From Saccharum officinarum (taxonomy: Eukaryota; Streptophyta; Magnoliopsida; Poales; Poaceae): a stretch of 64,000 bases of DNA. The stretch spans positions 73,613,253-73,677,252 of the forward strand of contig CM036201.1 of the NCBI GenBank assembly GCA_020631735.1, given 5' to 3'. The notes below the pieces were generated by a model. The model had not been told where the DNA came from. It ran no database searches and was given only the letters and a program-made list of their open reading frames with translations. How positions within the stretch are numbered: the stretch's first letter is position 1; the number at the start of each line of letters is the position of its first letter. Positions 54,953 through 64,000 of this stretch are shown piece by piece. The position numbers and the translations under genes are program-made.

Positions 54953-57900
54953 TCACCCATTACAAAGTTTATGGCCGTCAACACAGGACGCAAGATGCAG
55001 TGACGGAGCCAGCGGGTGGCACGGGTATGGTGCGGCATACCCTAGGCTGATCAGATAGAAAAAATTATAAATTATGAGGCAAATTTTGCTGCTGTATATC
55101 GAATTGTTAAATAGGTCTTTGCCAAATTGGATATGAGAATTTTGGTGCGGCATACCCTATGCCAAAATCCTAGCTCCGTCACTGGCAAGATGCATGATGA
55201 GGGTTGGTACATGAGGCTTGAAGGCATCAGTTATGTTACTATCCGAATGGTAAGCTTGATGAGCTAGAATATGAGCCGTTGTGTTTAGCTTTCTATCAAC
55301 TTTGAAGATTCTCCCTCCTATTTCAGAGTTGATGTTGCAGAAGGTTTGGGTTAATGGTTTGATATCCCAATGAGGAGGGTTGGAGTGATCCGCACCATTG
55401 AAGAAGTTGACGAGCTGTTGGCTGTCAGATAAGAAGAAGGGTTTATGCACCCTTAATGCCTTGAGTAGTTGAGCACCAAGCGCCAAGGCTGCCGCCTCAG
55501 CCATGATGACAGAGTTGCAATTCTTTTTAACTGCCTTTATGTAGACAGTCGAGGGATTTTGCAATTAATTCCCAACAATGAAGATTCCGAGCCCTGCTTT
55601 TCTTGAGACCTGCAGAGGATTATCTGGAGCTAAAGCTGCATCTGCATAACACCTCGTGCCAGGCAGGATGGCCGGCATTACGACTTTGTAGTGTGGAGGG
55701 CCTGGCAAACTCCGGTCTTCTGCATTACCTGCAAGGAGAAAATTTGTACCTTGGTTTGAAGAGCCATAATTATGTCGAGCATTGCTGCATTCACCACTTT
55801 GATTTGTATTTTGGAGTAGGACACCTTCTATTGTGAGTCCTTCATTTGCTGTAAGCCTCATGTCCGCCGTTGTTGCGTGATGTACATGCAAAACAGACCA
55901 TTTTGTATTTTTGAAGCGAGCATCATTTCTCGCTTTCCATATGTACCAAAGAGTTGTCATGATTTTTTAAAATTCATTATCAGTGGTATCATTGTCTATT
56001 ATCTTTGACAATGTTTCCTGGATTCCATCTTGTTCCTACGGAAGTGTTGATGTAAGCAGTGGTGGTGTGTCAGAGAACCAAACTACTCTTGCAAAGCTGC
56101 AGTGAAAAAACAAGTGACAATCATTTTCAATCATATTACAGACCGTGCAATTTTTGTCTATTTTTGTAGACAATTTTCCAGCACGTTCTCCAGTAGCTAA
56201 TGCTCTTCTGATCAATCTCCAAACAAAAGCCTTAATGCAGGGAGGGAGAGTTCTATGCTTCCAAGTTCTTTTTAGGATATCCAAGGCTTTGTCAGTAATG
56301 CCTCTAGTGCCTTGTTGAGGTACTTGTTCCTGCAAAGCATTGTTAAGAACAGAAAATGCTTCCTTTGAGGCACATATACCTTTCCTTGCCGTTGCCCATC
56401 TGAGTTTGTCAGGATCATCAGATGGCACTACCTGGGTTGCAATAATGCATTCTGAAGCCTGGTTGTCAAAGATTCTGGAAATTAGATTCCTGTCCCAACA
56501 CAGGGTCTAAGGCATCCAGAGATCAGAAATCTTACTAGGAAGTTGCTGAACTGTAACAGGAAGCCTAATGTGGTCATGAATGTTTTCCCAAATATCACAC
56601 CAAGGTGAGGACCAGATGCTAGAATCACCCGCATGAACTTGAAGAACACAGTGTTTGTGGAGCATATGTTTAATTTGCAAGATCGAGGACCAGAAAATAG
56701 ATTTAGTTGAGCAATTACTGCTGACAGACCAGAAGGAAGCAGTGGGGTAATATTTAGCTTTAAGAATAGAAGTCAGGAAAGGGTTCTTATTGGTAACAAT
56801 GTTCCAAGCAGCATTGATTAGAAGGCTTTGATTGATTTTAAGGACATCTCTAATTCCTAAGCCACCTTTATCTTTAGGTTTACAAATATCCTCCTAGGAT
56901 ATGTAGCATTTTCCTCTTGAACACCCACCCACCAGAATTTCCTAATGATAGGGGTAATCTTGGCAATAAAACATTTAGAAAACAGCACAGTAGACGTATA
57001 ATAAATGGGAATGGAGCACAGAACAGAGTTAATATAAACAAGTCGACCAGCATGGTTAAGTTTATTAGCTTTAATAGTAGTTAGCTCTAAATTTATTAAG
57101 AATGAATTTATAAGCATTGTTTCTATCCTTATGGTTGAAAATGAGAGGGTGGCCTAAATAAATAGAATTGGGAGCAAGGTCATTAACAGGGAAAATAGAT
57201 TTAACCTCATTTTTGCTTATGATGTCTACATTTTTGCTAAAAAGAATATGAGACTTGGCAAGATTAGGGGTCTGACCAGAAATGTTGCAAAAATCATACA
57301 AGATAGATCTAATTTTGTTAGCCTCATTAACATTAGCTTGCCCACAAATGATCAAATCATCAGCAAAGAGTAATGAATGAATTTTAGGACAGTCAGGACC
57401 TAATGTAACACCACTTATATTTAGATCATTCATATTGTTCTGCAGACTAATGGATAGCACATTAACAGCTAAGACAAACAAGTAGGGAGAGAGTGGGCAA
57501 CCTTGTCTGATACCCCTTTGAGGATGAAAAATAGCAGATGGTTCACCGTTGATAATCACTGAAAGGTTAGTCGTAGAGATACATTGGTAAATAAGACTAA
57601 TGAAGTGATTGTGAAACCCTTGTCTTTTTATAGCATTAACAATGAAGGACCATTCAATTCTGTCAAAAGCTTTGGCAAGGTCAATTTTCAAAAGAAAAGC
57701 TTTCTGCTTCCAACTATTGAGTCCAAAGGAATGAACAATCTCTTGAGCAATAATGATATTAGAGGCAATGTGCCTACCTTGGACAAAAGCAGTTTGCGAG
57801 GGGTGAATGATATGAGGGAGGTGACTTTTAATTCTATTAGCTAATGTTTTAGCGATAATCTTGTAGCTAACATTGCAACGACTGATTGGCCAAAAATTCC

Positions 57901-58326
57901 TAGGAGTGTTAGGACAATTAATTTTAGGGATGAGGACAATGTGAGTAGAATTGATAGGATTTGGCAAGTTACCAGTGTTGTAAAAGGAAACGACTAGTTC
58001 GTGTAAATCCTTACCTGTGCATGACCAAGTGGACTTGTAAAATGCCGCATTTAAGCCATCAGGTCCTGGGGCAGCATTGTTGCACATGTTCTTGACTATA
58101 CAGTGAATCTCCTGCATATCTGGAATAGAGTTGGTGAAAACATCTGTAGATATTACATGTGTTTCGTTCATCTCAGCTTGGATTCCTTCCAGAGTGCTGA
58201 TGCTATGCCCTAAATGTTGACTTGTGAAGATCTCTTTGAAGTAATTGGTGGCTGTCTGAGCAAGTTGCTGTTGGGTGGTGGAATAGGAGCCATTTGGATT
58301 TTGCAAGTGGGTAATGGTATTTCTCC
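54953..58326 (-). pseudogene. LINE ORF2, 3' part (RT, zf-RVT, RNase H)
   Basis: Reverse transcriptase occupies about 58300-57070, with SQTAFVQGRHI, KIDLAKAFDRIEW, GIRQGCPLSPYLF and the catalytic LLFADDLI. A zinc-binding region (CTVCNMIENDCHLFFHC) is at about 56130. RNase H (YADAAL, AEAAALALG, SDSQQLVNF) is at 55650-55370. Stops and frameshifts break it, for example an in-frame TAA at 55562-55564 and several changes at 56430-57070. Confidence 0.85.
54998..55184. mobile_element. hAT-type MITE, 187 bp, in the 3' end of LINE ORF2
   Basis: Ends CAGTGACGGAGC and GCTCCGTCACTG are perfect inverted repeats. A perfect 8-bp duplication GCAAGATG flanks it (54990-54997 and 55185-55192). Confidence 0.95.
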
Positions 58327-61300
58327 TGTAACATCTCAGATGTTAAAAGCAACTAAACCTTGTTCATGAGCATCATCATGCATAAACACCAAAGCATTGT
58401 TGCATAAATGCACCATATATTTCAAGTATAGCATGCATATGTTTCATATGTCATGTTTGTATGTTGCATAGTAATGTTTCAAATAAGAGTATGTCTGTGT
58501 TGCTTAAGTGATGTTTCATATGTGGTTTATAAATATGTTTCATATGTTATGTTTCACTAGTTACATGAAATGACGTCATTAATATTGATTAAGGTTCTAT
58601 GTGAATTTCTAAATGTGAATTTGCTTAAATAATCTAAAACTTGATCTCTAGGTTTGAATTTAGATTCGAATTCCAAAACTTGGTTTAAGTCTTGCAATTC
58701 AAGTTTGAATTCAAATTTGGAGAATTTATAAAATGAATTTTCAAGGTAAACTTGGTTCAACTAAGGTATTATTGATTGTATCAATCCTTTCTCTAATCAT
58801 GGTACATTTGGTTGATAGTCGTGACAACTAATTGGTCACCAATTAATTCACCAAAATGTCAAGATTTTGAATTTGCAAACACTAAATTCAAATGCCCTTT
58901 TCTTTCCCAAATTTGAAATTTCAAAATCTAGGCAGAATCTGAAGGAGGTCCAAAAAGCAAAGTTGTAGAGCAGATCAAGATGAGCAACTTTCATTTTAGG
59001 AGATTTTCAAGTTATTACATGAAATTTGGAGCAATTTTGGAAAAACAGAAGGAAGGAGAGGCTGCTACAGTACCGCGACGGGAGCAGCTCGGCTGTCTGC
59101 TTCACCGGCGAGTCGCCGTCTCCGTTTTCGCTGTCTCCTCGCGCGTTAACGCGTGGCCGCTTGCGTGTCCTGGCCTAGCAGCTGTTGGCACACCTCGAAG
59201 CATCGCCATCGCCCTTAAGTCATCGAGCCGACTGTCGTCCTCGTTTTCTCTCCTTCCCGTCGCCGTCGTGCTTCTCCAGTCGCCGGCGAAATTCACCGCG
59301 CCCGCTCCACCTCAGTCCCATAGCTCTTGCACGAAACTTTGCATCGCTCTTGCACTCCTCCTTGACCCGCTCTCACCACCTCTCTTAGCCGGAATTGACC
59401 GCGCACGCTGTTCCCACGGCGGCGATCCCCAATGGCCGCCATGAGCGCCTCCACCGTGGCCGGACCTCTACAGAGCACCTCTCGCCCTCTCTCTTGTTCC
59501 TATAGCTTCCTTGTGACCTCGTGATGCTCACCGGTCTCTCCGTTTTATCAGCCACGCGCCGAAGCGCACCATGCCACCATGTCCGCCGCTGCAGCTCGCC
59601 GGCGCACGTGGGTAGCCCTCCACGGGCCGTCTCCGGGCAAGCTACGGCAACCGGCTTCGCACGAGCCCCGGGATGCTCCCCCGCCTCTTCCTCGCCGCCG
59701 GCAAGCTTCCCGTCACCGGAAATCGTCGTTTCCCCGGTGCTGCTCTGCTCTAATTTGCGACAAGGACTTCGCACAGCAATAGGAACTTTTCCAGGGGCCT
59801 AAATGCACTAACCGTCTGCTCTAATTCGCTACAGGGTTTTTCTTTTTCTATTTTCAGCTGAAACTTGTGAATTTCATAACTATTTATTGGTGCATGCTAA
59901 AATCATGAATTTTTTTGTTTAACCTCTTCATGATGTACTATACCTAGAAAAAATATGAGTTGAGCATTTTCAGTAATTTTTCTATGATTTAAAATTACCT
60001 CTTTTAATTAATAAATGCACATTCCATGATTTTTATAGGCTAAAATAAACAGTCAATGGTCATGAAATTTTTTGTGTATCTATTTTATGCTAGTATAAAC
60101 ATTCATAAAAAGTTTGGGAATTATTTGATGATGTTTAATTATATCCTTAATTATATGCTTAGTTAATTAGTTAATAGATGCTAAAATGATTAGAGTAAAT
60201 CATAATGAGACTTGGGTGTAATTTTGGAGTTGATTGTAGACCATGAAGCACTTTCACCCCTGCTGTTTCATGGAAAAATAATTACTTGAGTGTGTTTCTC
60301 ATGATCAACTTGAGTTAATAAAACTTAGAAATGCTTTTAAGTTCATTAGTGAATGCATTGATTGTCTTTTTGGATGCAACCCTTGGGTAAAAATGCTCAA
60401 CTAGTTTATGATAATATAATCTAGTTTTACATCTCCTTATACCTTGCTTGTACATGCCCTTCATGATATAGCTTTAGTCGGTCAATATGAATGTTAAGTT
60501 AACCAATGGTTCGTAGGTTAAGCTTGATATACATTGTTACCTTAAAATGAAAAGTTGATATGATCATATCCATGGCTTGCTGGACTTATGCAATGTGTGA
60601 TATGCTTTACCCTTTGTTAAGTACATAATTGACTTGTTCAAAGAACAACTAAAAATGTTTATGATAACTACTTGCAAATGTACCGTGAAGGAAAGTTATA
60701 CTCAAGTTAGTTTATCTTGTTATGTTTTCACCAATGCATTCCATGCATCATGTCATGCATTTCATCATGCTAAAGAATGCATCATTCATTTACGTGTAGT
60801 GTATGAGAGTGAGAAGGCTCGTGTTGATCAAGTCTCGGAGTCAATCCATCCACCAGAGGTGTTGGTGTCTATTGGATCCCTCCAAGGAAACTAACCTTCT
60901 CTGCAACGAAGGCAAGCCCCGGACATACAACCACTCTTCTATTTTATAAATGCTTTATTACACCTTAAGTCTAGTGTAATGTGCATTAAGTTAGTAGGAG
61001 TTGGTCGATACCGTTGTTGCATGATTACCTTGATCTACACTTATATCCAGATGATATCCCACTAGTACGTGTAAGTTGATCTCTTACGCTTAGTAATGCT
61101 TAGACTTCGGTAGAAGTCGAATGGTGGTTTTATCGTTCGTGAGAAACATGTTTACCTTTGCTTCTCCTGACCTAATGACGGGTCATGAGAGCATATGAAT
61201 ATGAATATGGTAATATTAAGCTGAGTCCGGACGGGTAACTTGCATTGGAAAAGGAGTCTTAATGTAGTGTTTCCATCTGTGTCGGTTAAGGACCGTACCG

Positions 61301-62341
61301 TTGATTAAATTGTGTGCGTCGAGACTTTGCAACTGGCCACATGCTCCAGTAAGCCTAAGACCTCGGTAATTCTATCATGTGAACGACTAGCCGTGCACTG
61401 AGAGTGAAGAGATAGCGAGAGTAGTGTGTACCCTCATGGCCAAGGGCTGGATTGGAGGTGTACTGTACTCTCGGGTGGCACTGGACCCGGTCATGTTTTG
61501 GAGGATCCAGGTGAAGGTTGATATATAGGTTTGAGTCCTACATATATCGTGTGATTAGGGATCCCCAACTGGGTATAATCGGTTCGAATCGTCGTTGCTC
61601 CTCGGTTATGAAGACTCAATTCTCTGTTCATCATCGTAGTTAACAATGGTACATGGTGATTATGAAAATGAGGTAAAGAGATGGATATAAGATGTGATGC
61701 TTAATACAAGTGATTGAGATATGATAGGTGCAAATCTATCTAAAAAAAGGCTTCACTAAAACTAATGCTAAAACTTGTTTAAAATATTGAAAGTAAGGAT
61801 CCACTTATAGTAAAACTTTTCTGCAAAACTACTCTTTTCTAGCTCTACTACTTCCCTTAAAGCCAGTATATCCTTGGAGTCTTTTCTTTTCATCGGGTCA
61901 GTCTTACGGAGTACAATTGAGTACTCAGAGTTTGTTAACCCCTGTTGCAGGTACTGACTGGTGCTGCTAATCGGGTCATGTCAGTGGGCTCGACGTGATC
62001 TGGTTGTCCTCTCCTGACTTAGGTGCTCTACCTAAGTTGTCTTCTGTATTTCTACTCGATTTACGTGATTAAAGTTAAGTTGTAAAAGTAACTTGTTTTT
62101 TATATGTAAAATACGGTTTTAAATTCTTCCGCGCTATGATGTAAAGATTTGTAGCAAATGCTGTAATGTTGTAGTTACTCCTTTGTTGATCCTGTGTGAG
62201 TTGTAAAATGTGGATGATTCAGGTTTTCCGAGGACACCCGACAGACTTCTTATGTTATATGGTTCTCATGCACAGCAGTCAGAGGTCATTGAGACAATGA
62301 CAGGTGCATGTGGGCCATATAATTTATGAGGTTCTGCCACA
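58327..62341. mobile_element. Solo LTR-like insertion, 4015 bp, in LINE ORF2
   Basis: Begins TGTAACATCTCAGATG and ends GAGGTTCTGCCACA, flanked by a perfect 5-bp duplication TCTCC (58322-58326 and 62342-62346) between the endonuclease and RT parts of the LINE. The start and end resemble LTR termini of large grass gypsy (Tat-type) elements. No gag or pol and no second LTR are present. A GC-rich stretch at 59060-59790 has open frames but no recognised domain. Confidence 0.8.
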
Positions 62342-62346
62342 TCTCC

Positions 62347-63464
62347 TAGCTCTCTTAATTATAGACCGGTGGAAAAGGAAATATTCCTATCACCAGAGAT
62401 GGCCCAATTCTTTTTGTATTTTTGGCGATGGAAAGCTTCTTGCTTGGCAAGGATGGATTGATGCTGGAAGATGAGTTCTTTCTGGGCAGAGTGGTTTTGA
62501 TGACTAGGTGGTCTGGATTGATGAAGCAAGAGTTGGTTCTCAATATTTTCAAGTTGGTCACTGAGCTTAGGCTGGGATCTTCTCCAGGTTTTGAGATCAA
62601 TAGCAAGAAAGTGAACTTTTTTGTCGAAGGGTCTGTTGGTTGATTTGGCCCAGCTACTGCTAACAACTTGCTTGAAATCTTCCTCGAGAAGCCACCAGTT
62701 CTCAAACCTGAAAGGTTTTTTGGGCTTTGTTCTTGTAGAGTCAAGCACCACAAGAATAGGAGCACGATCACTCTTCATCATGGGAAGATGGTAAACCATG
62801 GTACCAGGAAAAGCAACACACCAACCTTCATTGCCTAAGCATCTATCCAATCTTTCATAAGTGGGATTAGAACTGAATCAGAACTGAATCTTTTGTTAGT
62901 CCAAGTATAAGCAGGACCATTGTACCTAAAATCAAATAGGCCATAATCTTTAACAAGGCAACATAAATGGGCAATACGATTTAAATTAGGAGGAGCAGGA
63001 CCCCTCTTTCTCACTAGCATTCATGATGTTATTAAGGTCATCCATACATAACACAGGGAGGTTCAGATAAGTTACAACAAAAGATCGAACCACAGACCAG
63101 ATTCTAGCAGTTCGCTGATGGTGAGGGTCACAATACATACATACTAAACCAGACCTTCTACTAGATTGCTTGTGAGTACACAGAGCAATGATGAAGTTCC
63201 TACTGACAGCAGACACATCTACTTCTACATCATGCTTGACGAGCAACCACAGACCCCCAAATTGACCATGGCAGGAACGATATGAACTGCATCAATATTG
63301 AAACAATTCTTAATAGTAGTTTCAGAGAAAGTAGAGCTCCTGGTTTTTGAGACAAAGATTACCTGAGCATTAGTAGAGGACATCAGCCTGGCGAGGTGCT
63401 GCATTTTAGAACTGCCTAAGCTCCTGCCCGAACCACGACAGTTCCAGAAAAGGAAGGAAATCAT
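62347..63464 (-). pseudogene. LINE ORF2, 5' part (endonuclease)
   Basis: Starts at 63464 with FLFWNCRGSGRS, the first block of the apurinic endonuclease domain of plant L1 elements. Further blocks (NRIAHLCCLVKDYGLFDF, GPAYTWTN, SDRAPILVV) follow in more than one frame, so the domain is frameshifted. It ends at the solo LTR, in a segment reading AISGDRN that normally precedes RT. Confidence 0.85.
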
Positions 63465-63870
63465 GGCGCCCGTGGTGCCTTGGAGGCTGGCGCCAGAGCC
63501 TGTTTGGATTGATGGTTGGCTGATTGAGGGTAATCATCAGGAGATTGAAGATGATGTATTTCGGAACTGGGATCCTGAGGCGCATGACAAAGGTTGTTGT
63601 GGAGTCTGGTTCCAGCAAAGCTAGGAAAAGAGCACTGATTCAGGCTTCTAATTGAATCAGGCTTAGCAGGACCTTTGCGGCTGTGGCTATCACCCACACT
63701 GCGAAATTCTTAAAGCTTGTTCTTGGTGGCTTGGTGAGTGGCGCGGTGAGTGAGGGAAGGTTGAGTGAGAGAAAGCAATGGCGGAGACGAGTCCAATAGA
63801 GGGCGAAAAGGATCTCCCAGACCGTTCCCAACACTGAGGCAATGAGGGTGAGCATGAATTGCTGAACCAA
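63461..63870 (-). pseudogene. LINE ORF1, C-terminal part
   Basis: The frame ends with KAPRAP and a TGA that overlaps the ATG of ORF2 (ATGA, 63461-63464). Upstream the reading frame shifts between 63640 and 63697. The encoded sequence is low-complexity and carries no domain I recognise; identity as ORF1 rests on position. Confidence 0.5.
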
Positions 63871-64000
63871 CCTGTTCTAGAAGCGCTTGAAGGTCGGCTG
63901 CACCGTCAGCTGGATGAGGTCGTTGAGGACCGACGCCATGAACTCCGCCACTCCATGGGTCCCCCGAGTCCCAACGTCTGCGCTGATACCGAGGTCGGGG
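63871..64000 (-). other. Window edge, probable LINE 5' region
   Basis: A short frame (MASVLNDLIQLTVQP) on the minus strand ends near 63880. It could be LINE ORF1 or leader sequence. Not enough sequence to decide. Confidence 0.25.

Larger units (their letters stand above)
54888..63900 (-). mobile_element. L1-type LINE, degenerate and interrupted
   Basis: On the minus strand the order is ORF1 C-terminal part, endonuclease, reverse transcriptase, zinc-finger (zf-RVT) region, RNase H and a poly(A) tail (54888-54896 as T on the plus strand). AATAAA occurs just before the tail. Insertions at 58327-62341 and 54998-55184 interrupt it. The 5' end is not visible and may lie beyond the window. Confidence 0.9.

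Noticed and set aside
59060..59800. GC-rich open frames inside the 4-kb LTR-like insertion
   Set aside because: Both strands are open with Arg/Ser/Pro-rich sequence and no domain, as expected from base composition in a long LTR leader.

Overview
The window is nuclear DNA of a grass, most likely of the Andropogoneae (sorghum, sugarcane and maize group). The strongest clue is a complete 18-exon isoamylase gene (ISA1, maize sugary1 type) whose deduced protein closely resembles the cereal starch-debranching enzyme as I know it. An Au-type SINE, Tourist and Stowaway MITEs, and Helitrons with the grass-type 3' terminus also point to grasses. There is no operon structure, CRISPR array or prokaryotic gene here. 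Real genes are few and the rest is layered transposon sequence.

Layout. Positions 1-16073 and 20562-43120 are two copies of one segmental unit in direct orientation, offset by about 20.56 kb at their left ends. Each copy carries a small three-exon plastid-type DnaJ zinc-finger gene (1394-1980 and 21954-22540) and an F-box/DUF295 gene on the minus strand. The F-box gene of copy 1 has a frameshift in a G run. That of copy 2 is split by a Ty3/gypsy element (29431-34590), which itself carries a hAT element inside its protease region. Each copy also has private insertions for which the other copy supplies the empty site. Copy 1 has a Helitron unit (9474-11789) and a 2.2-kb solo LTR (12166-14362). 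Copy 2 has the gypsy element and a Helitron array (35137-40883). The left arms are almost identical. To the right of the gypsy insertion site the copies differ by several percent.

Between the copies (16074-20561) lie tandem and inverted repeats, MITEs, a deleted PIF/Harbinger element and a TTGCAA-minisatellite transposon. Right of copy 2 is ISA1 (43547-50353, minus strand). All exon junctions can be placed, and one base appears to be missing in the last exon. Its upstream flank holds a Stowaway MITE. The last section, 54888-64000, is an L1-type LINE on the minus strand, cut by a 4.0-kb solo LTR and a 187-bp hAT MITE.

Functionally the cellular genes look independent: a plastid redox/zinc-finger protein, an F-box protein and a plastid starch enzyme. 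I did not find a new multi-gene system. The most informative content is the insertion history that can be read from paired filled and empty sites, and the abrupt change in identity between the two copies. That change may be biological (gene conversion or recent re-duplication) or an assembly join of two haplotypes.
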